Shown piece after piece: positions 49,596-61,165 of a stretch of 64,000 bases of DNA. Numbering within the stretch: the first letter of the stretch is position 1; the number at the start of each line of letters is the position of its first letter. The notes under the pieces were generated by a model that did not search any database, had not been told where the DNA came from, and was given only the letters and a program-made list of their open reading frames with translations. This DNA is from Protonemura montana. Its lineage: Eukaryota; Arthropoda; Insecta; Plecoptera; Nemouridae. Made by a program: the position numbers and the translations under genes. The DNA lies in NCBI GenBank assembly GCA_947568835.1, contig OX387605.1:14822418-14886417 (forward strand), in the 5' to 3' direction.

Positions 49596-50509
49596 CTACA
49601 AGAAAACAGGAAAAATATCCCAAAATGCTTGCTATATTTTGAAAAATTTTCATCCATATTGAATGCATGGCTGCATGGCTGCCTGCATAAGTGGTATGTA
49701 GGTCTTATAACCCCATCAACGTCAGTTTAACGTTCATTTGCCGAATTAAATCAATAATGCAGTGTACCCATAGTGTACTTGAGACCCAAGTTGAACTGAC
49801 CATAAATCGAAGCAAGAACTCAGTGTATCTTATCCGGTGAAGCTGGTAGCTTATACGAGCAGATTCAGATTGGCCAGCTTTCCATAGAGAATATAAATTT
49901 CGAAGACTTTTATTAACAGTACCGACGGGTAATTCGTATCCATCCAGTCATGAATTTCGGCATAAAACATTTTTGAACGTACTACCTACTTTGCGAGCAG
50001 CGATGCGCCATACGAGATGAGCTGTATCTCTTGAATGCTTGAATCCACACCGAAATGTCTAGCAAGTAGTGCTTACGGCATGCAAGAACGGGTTCTAGTT
50101 TGGTATTTTTGTTGTGCACTGGCTGTGTTAAAGTAACACAAAAAATCGCATACACGCACACTCACATTCACGTCATTATATTGTTACACGAGTACATCTC
50201 CATTTGCTCTTTTTGTCATTCTGTTTAACTTTCGCTCCACTTCTTTTCAGATAAACTCATGCTTGAAAGCTGTAAGAAATTACAAATTTTACATATTTTG
50301 CAATGCATTTTGCACAGAAGAAATTCAGATTGACTTTTTAAATCGCAATCCAAAAGAAAATCGCGTAGATTTGTAAACTATAAAAACACCCACAAAACGG
50401 CTTGTTGTAACATTTAAACGGGAGAATATGCTTAAATGTAAAGAAAGTAAATTACAGGCGAAAATATTTTCTGTAATATCTTACTGCCGGAGAGCTATTT
50501 TAAAACTGT

Positions 50510-50830
50510 CTTCGCGTAAAATGGCCGCCAATTGACAACTTTATCGACAAAAATGAAGGATGCTACCGTCGTTTCGAGTGTTAAGAAAATTAACTTCGTT
50601 ATTTCTCGCAAGATACTGGTTTACGCTCAATTGATTTGTATTTATGCCAAACTTATTGATTACTAAACATGTATCGCTATTTTGTGACGTAACTGTTTAA
50701 TTTTAGAGGTTTGTTGAAACGGACGGCTGCAAACGCGATAGCGGGTGGCACCTACCGTTCCCACGCGTCGCCGGCCTGTTTTCTCAGTAAAAAGTTTAAC
50801 TCTAACGATATCCCTCTTCCTTTACCTATA
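50510..50830. repeat. Dispersed repeat, copy B
   Basis: Same-orientation diverged copy of 3311-3640, beginning CTTCGCGTAAAATGGCCG and ending TTTACCTATA. The best blocks are AGGATGCTACCGTCGTTT, TTATTTCTCGCA and GGTTTACGCTCAATTGATT. It has no open frame of note. Confidence 0.6.
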
Positions 50831-51739
50831 AACATAATGCAAACATAAAAGGTTATTAAAATGAATATTTTTTAAGCCAATTTCGTTTATAATAAAATAT
50901 CGAAAATAATAATACGCCCGTCTCAGAACTAGTATATAGGTAGGTATACATATTTTATATCTGGCAAGAAATAACGAGATTTTCGAATCGGAAACGAAAT
51001 CTGCCCAAACTTCACGTCCCATCTTCCACATGCCCCAGTGAATGTCTCCCGACATTATGAATGCTGCCTTTGATATAACCAATTCAATTTATTTTCAAAT
51101 ATATTGCAGAGTCGTTCCTTTTAGACTCGAGCTATTGTCAGATGGTTCGCTAAATTCTTGCCGGTATTCCTTGCACAGCTAGCGGTGTGTTTCAATCGCC
51201 CGTCTATACGAGAAAGCGTGATTCAATTTGAATTTGAATCATTAAATGACGCCGATGATCATTTCACTTGTCAGTAATTGGGCCACTTTGCGTTCACAAT
51301 GTGTAAGCACAGTGATTGTTCTCGAGGAGAATTGACGTGGTGCTACCAGGAAGGGAGTAATTACACTGTACCTACACCTACGCGACGAGAGTTAAATGTG
51401 ATTTAGGTCAACTCCTATTTGCATTAATTATTGTGGCGTATGTATACCTGTACCTATACTTGGTACGACCGTTGAAAGTTGTTAATAATGCATCTCTGGT
51501 AGAAAATCCTCGATGTTATGGTATACATTACAGGACTATAATATTCTCAATAGCATGAATATTCCGCTTCACGTAATATTATTAAAAGATGCACTTACTA
51601 TGGAGCACTAATGAGATTCAATCCCTACTTCAAAAACCTGCGGCTTCCTTTTCAAATAAAAATTTTAACGTCAAGCACTGTATATAAGTAATCTCAAACA
51701 AAATGAATACAAATATTTAATTTTCTGGTTGGAATGATC

Positions 51740-51817
51740 GAGGTGCTGACGACAAAAGGTATATGGTCTCTTATAGCAGTCAAGGCACGAGAAGGTCATG
51801 AGTTCGATCAGCACCTC
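51740..51817. repeat. Hairpin segment with Pol III-like box
   Basis: Perfect 10-base arms (GAGGTGCTGA at 51740 and TCAGCACCTC at 51808) enclose 58 bases. The total is close to tRNA size, and a GAGTTCGATC word lies next to the right arm. A tRNA T-arm does not form, so this is not an intact tRNA. About 100 bases on, the - strand carries GGGTTCGTGTCC (51917-51928), the same B-box-like word as in the fragment at 39249. Confidence 0.4.
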
Positions 51818-53041
51818 AGTTTCTATCAATAGCAACCTGCTACGTCAATCTCGTCGCCGCCGTGTGACACCTTATCCAGTCACACGTGCCCGTCACGTGA
51901 TACTAGTATAGATTCCGGACACGAACCCGGGACCACTTAGAAAATAATCACGGTAAAGGGGAAACAAAAGCGTCGGTCGTGATATCAGAAAGTAGAAACA
52001 GTGACGTATAGAAAACTTTGTGGTTGTAATTTCAATTAAGATGTTTCGTAAATTTTGTTTCGAGTTCACGGGTCCATGCTATAACGTAGCAAGGTGAAAC
52101 TATTTTTTTTAGTGGAGAGAAATACTGATAAAGTTTTATTGCAGATGTGCCACGTCTTTGCAGGCATGTACTTCCTTCTGACGTTAAGTTGCTTCACTGT
52201 CTTGCCTATTATATTTTAGCAAAGCTCTATTAGGCAAGCAATTTCACTTTACTGTACTTAATAATAAATGTCGCCCTTTGTAAAGCAGAGATAAGTAGTC
52301 TTGATAGCCAAGATTATAGCTTTATTGTGCTTTTATTACCTGACATTCAACTAGAGTACATAATTTTACTGCCTTTTAAAAGATGTTTAAATCAAATGCA
52401 ATGCATTTTCCACATTCGCGAAATCTCATGGCATGAATGTTTGGTTAAAAAAAAAAGCTGGAAATGTGGTTAGAATTTCATCGTAGCGACCAACTCCTAA
52501 GCCACATTCTTGTTTGTTTTCCCGAGTTAACGAGGTTTTGAGAAAACCTCGCCGCTTGGGGTTTGGTCAATCCCACCCCAATTTCCCATCCAGCTATCAT
52601 CTGATAAGCTTAATCTTAGTTTCAAAGAACGTGGTCGACGCTTTTTCCAATAAAAACAGATAGGAATCCCTTTCAGTCGCTTAATAGCTCGAACAATAAC
52701 TACTAACGCTCAATTTTGTATGCCATTGCAAAATTTAGTAAACCAAACACGGTATGTGACCAGCAATGTGCAAAGTAAATAGGGGCTTGTGTCTAGTCTA
52801 CATGATGGCAGGTCATCACGCCCTGGCTGTCAGAATTTCTGACGAACTTTTGACAGGGAGTGCCTATAGTGTTGTATGGCCATTTGCCATGCTTGAGTGA
52901 TGAAGCTGAACCTTTCCATGCCTACACACACCCACTATGTTTTGGCTTCGATGGCGCGACAGGATTAATATATTTATGAAAGGTAGGTACCTAATAATGG
53001 TATTGATAGCCAAATCGATTTAAGAAGGTCGAGCGATCAAT

Positions 53042-53059
53042 TGCATGCATGCATGCATG
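53042..53059. repeat. (TGCA)n microsatellite
   Basis: About four and a half TGCA units; self-complementary. Confidence 0.85.
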
Positions 53060-53340
53060 TATACATCATGTGCATACCAGTTTTTTGGAAAATCTTGAAG
53101 TAAAAATGTAGGAAAAGTAAAATGAATTGGAAAAAAAGAAAAAATATATAACATACTATTGCGCAAATATCACCACTATTTAGTTGAGCTCCAGAAGAAT
53201 CATAAGTTTTAATATGGAGATGCCGTTTTTAAGCTTTTCTCCAATTACTACAAAAAAACAATGTGCGATTTTAGAAGTACATGACTTAAGTGTGGAAAAG
53301 TCCTTTATGTAAGTTTTCTTCCTTAAACTAGAAAGATAAT

Positions 53341-53428
53341 CTCCAAGCTGTTTCCAAAATTAAGATTACTGGTGGAAGTGCCATCTTCAAGCTGTTTTCA
53401 AAAGAAAGATTACTGGTGGAGGTTCCAT
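53341..53428. repeat. 44-bp tandem duplication
   Basis: Two adjacent 44-base units (53341-53384, 53385-53428) share CAAGCTGTTT(T/C)C, AAGATTACTGGTGGA and the final CCAT. A weaker third match lies upstream at about 53216-53252. Confidence 0.85.
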
Positions 53429-54660
53429 CACTATTTCTCTTCGCTTATGGAGTCTCCCAAAGGGCATGCGCGTTGACGTCGCGATTTCCGTTAGACACGT
53501 CAAATTAGACCATGTTGAGTCCCTATTGACTCCCCGATCGTGGAACGTGTATGAACAGAATAATATATTATTTTCGTTTCTTGAAATCAATGGGAATAAC
53601 AATCGAGTCTAGTCTGTATTTTATTCACTTCCCTGCTCTTCTCATACTTGAGCCACGAGCTCGTTGGCTAAAGTGCCTACCTAGCAATTCAGATGATGTT
53701 TGCCGTGAGCAGTTGAGCATGTATGGATGTGTGGCGTTTTCTGCAATGCATTATAGTTATTCACAAAGCTTACCACTTTGAATTTGCATTTTTGAATTGT
53801 AAGAACTTGAACATTATTAAAATTTACCCCGTAAAGAAATTCAAAGCGATGTCATGACGAAACTTATATTTTAGGCAAACATAATACGAATACAAAATTC
53901 CCAGTGTTGAATTTTGTATCTCATGATTTTACTGAGTAAAAAGCGGCTACTTTATTTGGAAAATGCTATGGGCTAGCCAGAGAGAACAATGTCTTGGCTG
54001 TAATAATGCTTATCAATTGGATATGTGCGTGGTATGGCCTTATTTAATTCATGGCCAGTGTCGGTACTGTGGGAGAGCGATATTACCCGCTGTTTTATTG
54101 TTCAGCCATTTTGGCCCTAGAGAGTGAGTATTATTTTATTTATCACATTTTCTATTCGCTCCAAGAAGTGGTAAGACCTACCTTTCTATTTTCCCTTCCC
54201 CGAGGCCGCTTAAACAAAGCATTTCCCTAAACCCTGTTACTTCCATGCAACATACTCCCATCCCGATACAGGATCATCTCGGAGAGATTTTCCTTTTTTT
54301 TAGATCACATCCTTCCTTCGATCGAGTTGAGAAATTCGATATAGAAAAATAAATTTCCCCGGGACATTAAAAAAAAGTTATTGGAAAACTTGCAGATATT
54401 TTGTTACCATAACGTTACAGACACAAACATCTGGTGGGTGACATCAAAACTATTCGCTTCGATTCCTGCATAAAATATCGGTATTTTACACGATTTTCTG
54501 TTTTTTTAAACTTGTGCAATCTGATTTTTACATGTTTTTTTGAGTTGTCTAACGAGTGCATGAATGAATAAATTGCGAAATAAACAATTACGGGAAAACA
54601 AAATATATACCTTCGATTTTAATTATAACTATTAACGACTTAAATAGATGACAATTGTCC

Positions 54661-54711
54661 GTAGAGTTTCATAGATCAAGACAGAGGTAGAGTTTCATAG
54701 ATTAGATAGAG
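54661..54711. repeat. 26/25-bp direct duplication
   Basis: GTAGAGTTTCATAGAT begins both units (54661-54686 and 54687-54711), each ending AGAG. The two copies are nearly identical. Confidence 0.8.
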
Positions 54712-56239
54712 GGTAAAGAGAAAGGCCGGCTCAACTCACAGATAATACATTTTAAATTTTCACACACGGACATCCGAAAACGATCGCTTTAACTAAGCTC
54801 ACAAAACAGGGATTTGCGCCCCAACGCTGACTTTGAAGGAACGAAAAACAATATAAAAAAAAGCACGCCGCCTCCCCGCTTGCCTGTAAATCCTGTCAAT
54901 ATAAACATTTGCTTAAACGCGGTTTTTCTAGAGGTCGGGAGCACGGTGCGGGGTAAAGAAGTGGAGAACCACTTCCCCAAATTCTAAGCTCCGCTCGCTG
55001 AGCGGCTCTTGCTTTGCGTGCGGCTAGATCTGCTCATGTACTTCTAGCGGAGAGGATAGCAGCGATGGAAAGTTTCAACCTACCAATATAAGAAGACGAT
55101 AATACTATTTTCTCTGCTCTCTCATTTCAATACTTGCTAGTGGCTTTCGGGCGTGGTAGTTTTGGTAAGTTCCAGCTTTAGCTGCCCAGCGCTGATACGA
55201 CGCTTATTATAAATAAATAATGTAATGGACGATGGGCTGGTGCGCGTGATACCGTACATGAAAGTATAACTCAAGGAGTTGGCACATGTGTTCTAAGAAT
55301 TTATAAATTACCATTATTATGTTATTTGGATTTATATGCCAGTTTTATATCATAATAGCCGCAATATCCACGTACATTTTTATTTGTTTCGGTCGATTTT
55401 TACTCGAAAAAGTCTCCCAAGCAAGATGCACCAAAAATTTGTCTTACCTTGCCAACCCCAATTTATTTTATGATTGTCAAGAATGAAGAGGTCATGGCAT
55501 CGCTGCTTCTTTCTCTCTTCTCATTCCTTGTGAAAGGTAAATGTGCAAATTCAGCAAAGCTCAACCTCAAAGGCTTGTCGCGTAATTAAAAGCAAGCAGA
55601 CTTCTTTCGGGTGTGATTGAAACAGCAATTTAGATTTTTTTTTTGAAACGCACTTGTTTATCTGAAAGTTTTAATTACGCGTTGCAAACCAGTCCAGCAT
55701 TCGCATAATATGCGTTGTCGGCCTGGTGCGTAGCATCTTATTGATCTGCCTCCTTGCGGGGAATACTTTTGCCACAGTGATTCTTTCTCCGACCTGGCTT
55801 CACCCAAACACTTGAGATGAGAGAGTCGCGGAATGAGAGAAAGCGAGAGGAAGATTCAAGCCTTCGAAAGTGAGCTAAGTTCACGAAATTGTTTCTCCAG
55901 CTTGGATGTTCTCTTCCTCTTTTAAAACCATTTAGTGCCTAAGTAAATATATGCTTTCGGCATTCTTCTTATATGGCAAGTAAATTGAAAGATCTTAATT
56001 AATCTGATAATTAGCATATTGGCACTTTCGCTCTTACAACACTTTCAGTTATAAATACACAGAAAGCTTTTAAACTGTGCCGAGAAACTGTCCACCAAGT
56101 GGCCTCATTCACTTGAAGCGACTCGAAGCTACGTGAAAATGCGACATGTCGTCATAATGTGATCGGCATTTTCATCTTCTGTCGAGCGCCAGTTTTACGA
56201 GTATTTTAGATACATTTTATCGATCGCTTTTCTTGCAGC

Positions 56240-56600
56240 TTATTTCGGGGCCAAGAAGGGGTTATGCCCAAGTGATTTGGGAAAGGGCACCGTCGGGTGA
56301 ATGGGAGAGGACACGTGGGGGTAAAGATCGCCACATTGTGAACGTGTGTCGTATTCGGTCAAAGCGAACCGAAAGTCTTGCCAAGGGTTTATTGGATCAG
56401 ATAGAAAATTCCTGCTGAATCCGCCATTACCGCCGCTCCCCTTCTTGTGCCAGCACTGCATCTGTGGCCCGTGTCGTGCGCCCCAGCCGCGGGTACCGAA
56501 TACCCATGTCGAGGCGGTGGTGTAGCGACCGCCCGCCCGCCGAACCCATTATAAAAACGCTGTCAACTTGAGACCACGCCAACACAGCGCTTAATTACGT
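56240..56600 (+). promoter_or_regulatory. GC-rich patch with TATA-like box
   Basis: A GC-rich stretch (for example CGACCGCCCGCCCGCC) ends in CCATTATAAAAACGC, giving TATAAAAA at 56550-56557 on the + strand. A start about 30 bases on would fall near 56580. No downstream + strand gene is recognised, and dpr runs the other way. The promoter reading is therefore only a suggestion from composition and one motif. Confidence 0.15.
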
Positions 56601-58802
56601 TATCGTGGATTCTGTGTCCGCTGGCTTCGTTGATGGAGAACGACCAAAACGGAACTGAAATTTCGGAAAATCCTACATTTTCCTAATTGGAAACAATATA
56701 TGTTCGTTATATATTAGGAGCAATTAATCCATATAGTGTCTCAAATTTTCCTATTTTCATTTCTGGTCACTGTTAAGGGAAGACTATCAATTAAAACTGC
56801 ATCGTTAAGGAGTAAGTTAATTAATGAAATCAGATTACTTTGGGACGCCCGGGGATGTGGTGCGGAATGCCTCAGCGCATAATTATTAATTTGTCAGTGT
56901 ACATGGCCTAAGGGTGGAACTGAAGGGGTAGCATTTTCACCGATGATTGCAAAATGTGCTCTGCTGAGTTGTAGTACTAAATGATAATAGTTGTGCAAGT
57001 TAGTAATCGGCATCCAGGATTATCCTCTTAGTGCAATGGAGGGGCTCGTTGTCGTTGTTGGGAAACTCTGGGAAAAGTTCCGTTACGGCTTATTGTGTGA
57101 AGGAGGCGTCTCCGCCGGCTTCAGATATTCAATACAATGAGGCCAGCTACTGAGACTTCACTTTCAATTTCCTGCTGCTCAAGGATTATACTGGCTAAAT
57201 GTTAATGCCATAAAACGAACAGACCAACTCCTACGTCTAGAGAGATCTTATTGATAACAAGACTTAAAACTTCTAGCAACAAAATAAAGATGCGGATAAA
57301 GTACCTATTCGAGTTGAAAGCGATGGCTGAAAAAAAGGATGGGGTTGAATTTGATTGTAAGAAGTTGTGAACGAATTTCGAAAACATTGTCGTGAAAACG
57401 CACTTACGTTCAAACGAGATAAACTTGGTGAGGATTTACATTCTAAATCGACTCGGGCTTAGCATACTGCCAAGTGCCAGGCTGCAAGCAACGCTACGTT
57501 GTGACTTGAGTCAGTTGCGACTTGAGCACAATGCGAATTGCGGGTGGAATTTCAAAGATCGGTAAATAGGTGGAAACATTTATGATCTTCAAATTGAACG
57601 TGGCCTATCCACCTCCGGCCATTTTACGTTGCCTAATTCATCTCTGGAGATGAATAACCCCTCATTTTGCAGCCTTCACATTACAGCTCCCCGCGGTTCG
57701 AAGCATCGCGAAATACATACCACTTCTGAAACCGGATCAAGCCGCCTCTCCCTCGACACATTCCCTCGCTTAAGACCGTAGCCACTGAAGAAGGATATGA
57801 ATTTTGCGGCCCGCCATAACCAGGAGGCGCTCCCACCCATTTTTCCCACTTGGCGAAAACCAGTCGTGTTGTGCTATGGACTTGAGTGACTTGTAATGTG
57901 GTTCTCGTAACGGCGCCGAACACCTTTGGGCGTCGCGACGTTGCATCCAGTTGGCCCCAAGCGAGGGGTGGAGACCACGAGCTCGACCAACCTGTCTCCT
58001 ACGGACCTGGTCGACGTGTCTAGTTCTACGCTGTAGTCTGCTCCCGTCGACGAAACCTATGGGGGTGGGTGGTTCTGGGGCTGACGGCTACCTCCCGCGG
58101 GGGTCGTTATATGGAGTGTGAATAGCCAGAGTTGCAAGGAAGCCGACGTTGGAAATGAAGACGGAGCGGCGACGTCCTTTCATAACTTACCTCGAGATTG
58201 GCTCAACTTTGTAAAGGATATACCTACCTTCTACGCACGTTGATACTCGCAGAAGTATATTATAAATACATTACAGGCGTCGGTGTTATAAATAAAGCAA
58301 ACAGGTTCTTACATATCACAAACTTGTAAATTTCGTTGTCGTAAATATTGAAGAAAAGCATGTCGTCGCCGGTGTCGCGAAAGCCGTAAGATCGAAGCAG
58401 CAAGCTCGAGAAAAGTTGAAACATTCGAATTATACAGTAAAATTGGGCGAATTGAGTATCCAATATTTTCGCTCTAGTGCCCAATGTGTATCATCAGATT
58501 TGATTTGGAAAAAATATGGGAATTCATCCAGCTTCTTACGAATATACGAACGTAGATCATTTCCATTTATAATAATACAAATTTAACAAATTGCTCAGTC
58601 CACTCTACAGAAGTTAAGTGTAGTTTAAACTGTTCGGAATGGGTTAGTTTACTTCAACCCTTAGACGTAGTACGTGGAAAACGATCAATCTTCGCCACAT
58701 AACAATCCAAATTTATGTTTTTCTGTGGTTTATTGTAGTAGTCCATTTTCTTATTCAATGTAAACTGACTACGGCGGTCTCTTCGGTATTATAAAGTAAG
58801 GT

Positions 58803-58873
58803 TCATCACGGCATGGGGGAATCCTCTGTAGGTTTCCACTTTTCAGACTCCGTGGAGATTTCCGCCGTGATGA
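58803..58873. repeat. Inverted repeat / hairpin
   Basis: TCATCACGGC at 58803-58812 is the exact reverse complement of GCCGTGATGA at 58864-58873. Partial complementarity continues inward (GGAATCCTCTG against CGTGGAGATTTCC). It may be part of a degenerate foldback repeat. Confidence 0.55.
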
Positions 58874-60560
58874 GAAATGCGAGGGTGTTGGGTCGCATCT
58901 GGGACCATGAGTGCGTTCCCTAGGGACTCATTACCAGGGTGTGAATACCACGGAAGATAACGGGGAGGAAGAATATAATTATACTTCCTTACAGCATTAA
59001 CTTCAAGGAACGCAGAAGGGGATCATCAAAGTTCAGAACACACTTTTGAGATTAAAAAATCTCGTTAGCTACCGGTTTAGTGAGTAAGAATTTTTATTCG
59101 GTTCGAGCTTTCGTTTCACAACCGAGAAATATGATATGGCGCAGTGAATCATCAAATAGACGGGCCGCATCAATCTGGCTGGAGTAAACTTGACTAATTC
59201 AAGGATTATGCTCCGTTTTGCGTGTACCTGCGTTGCCACGAACTGGTCCGCTTCTTTTCCCCCATTATTATGCTCTAAACCTTTTATGATTAATCTTCTC
59301 GCTGATGCATTACGATTTGTCATCCATACTTACTCTAGCCAAATTTAAATAGATTTCACATTTTTCGCCACCGAAACTTAACTTGAAGCATTTCTACAGT
59401 GATAAAGAGATTTCCAAGAAAACTGAGAATCTGGAATTGGATGTGATGTATTTCCCGTGAAAGCAAACCTGCCCGTATAATCTTCCGAGCTGGAAGCTGG
59501 TTGAAAGAACGTGACAGTCCGCCCGAAGACGCGGCCAGCCTGCCGTAAATTAGCTATAAAGACGAGGGAGTCAAACGTCTCGGCTATTAATTAGACTTTT
59601 CTCACGTAGAAAATTGTCGCGATCTGTAAACATGAATCTTAAAAGTAATTATTATGTTCACCTCAAAGAGACTCTATTATTCGTTGCGCTGTGTAAAAAT
59701 TCTGGTCCGTATACAGTTTTTGTGAGGCAAGAAATGAAAAGCTTGGCGTTTACGAAAAGAAATTTTGAATCGAAACGACGAATAAGAAATTGCACGCACT
59801 TCATTTACTGACGCAGACCGAAGTGCAATTATGTCATTATTTTTGTGATTTTATCAGAAAACGACGCATGTTTTGCGGTAATCAGTATTGAATAATTATC
59901 CAACTTTTACAGACAATTTATTTTCAAATGTACTAACACGACCAACGTGCATTTACTTTACAGCTGTTGCTCATTTCTTTGTTATCTCGTTTTTTTTTGT
60001 CTGCGTGAGTCGATTCATAAAATTTGTATAGCCCGTCGCGGTAGGCCACTCTGGAATAATTTTGCGATTTTTTTCCCTATGAAGTCAATATCCTATTGCT
60101 TGCTTCACAAAAGACCTTATTTTAGAGATCGACCCGTCAGCTGATGGGATTATAATTAGCCTTCATTATCCAATGACAGGTTAGCATATGCCAGTAATGT
60201 CATAATGCGTGGATTACTCTTTCAAAATGTGGCCGGGACAAACATGAAAATGTAGTCTAGTTTGACTTTGAGGGAGATTCACGCGGGTGTGTAGCATTTT
60301 TATTCTAAAGCATGCGTTTTGAAAAGGTTGCTCAAGATTTAAAAAAAAAATGTTATTGCGTGCGTAATGAGCGAATTTCTTTGAAAAGTTTTCTAGAGAA
60401 ATAATAATAATAATACTGTTGTTAAAGTTTTATTTCCAGGCTGGTTACATAATAACATTGGAAATGCATTCGATTTCATCTGATGTCGACGACATCGCTA
60501 TGAGGAACTCTTTCAATAATAAAACAATTTGTAACAAAACTTTTCAAAGTGGGTTTTGTC

Positions 60561-60607
60561 AAAACTAGTGCTAAGGTTATATAAAGTAGGCGTGAGTCTA
60601 AAAACCA
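60561..60607. repeat. Second copy of an interior piece of the 1900-2606 element
   Basis: AAAACTAGTGCTAAGGTT, then ATATAAA, then TGAGTCTAAAAACC occur here and at 2007-2073. The first copy carries about 20 extra bases made of GACATGAA repeats. Confidence 0.6.
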
Positions 60608-60999
60608 TAAAAACGATTGTTTATTTATGGTGTATGGCTTTGTGTGATTTGACGAACTCAAGGATTACTTATGGAATATAAGTATGGGGCTTTTTACCGA
60701 AGTCAAAATTAATTTTTAAAATACAGAAAAGAGAAATAAGGTACTTGGCTTCAGCTAGTCGCAACCCTTGCACCGGAATGTTTCATAAGGACAGCTGTAG
60801 GCCTTATTTTATTAAATTCTAAAGAATCACCTTACCGTGCGTCTACATATTGTCTGCTTTTTGTCGTATTCTTGAAAACAATCACAATACAGAGACCGAA
60901 CCAATAAAAAATCATCAAAATTATACCAGAAATTATAAAACTGCCCAAACATTAAAGATTTGTGAGTTCTCTAGAAATCCTATCTTGGGTTTATTTTCT

Positions 61000-61165
61000 T
61001 ATTAATTTTTTTTTATTTTATGTGTTTATTTATGTAATTTTAACATTTTACAATGTTAACGAATTTCTTACTTGTAAGGGTTAGTATGTAATGATGACAA
61101 TTCAAATAGTGTGTAAACGGTCAATTGTGAATAAATGTGTTATAATAATAATTATTATTATGAAC
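61000..61165 (+). mobile_element. Possible retrotransposon 3' tail
   Basis: The T-rich stretch has a GTGTAAACGG...GTGAATAAATG block and ends in (TAA)n/(TTA)n repeats. This is the layout typical of insect non-LTR 3' ends. No coding remnant is recognisable upstream. Confidence 0.3.

Larger units (their letters stand above)
51929..56220. other. Non-coding DNA with small repeats
   Basis: Apart from the tandem and microsatellite repeats listed, no exon or RNA gene was recognised. Confidence 0.4.
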
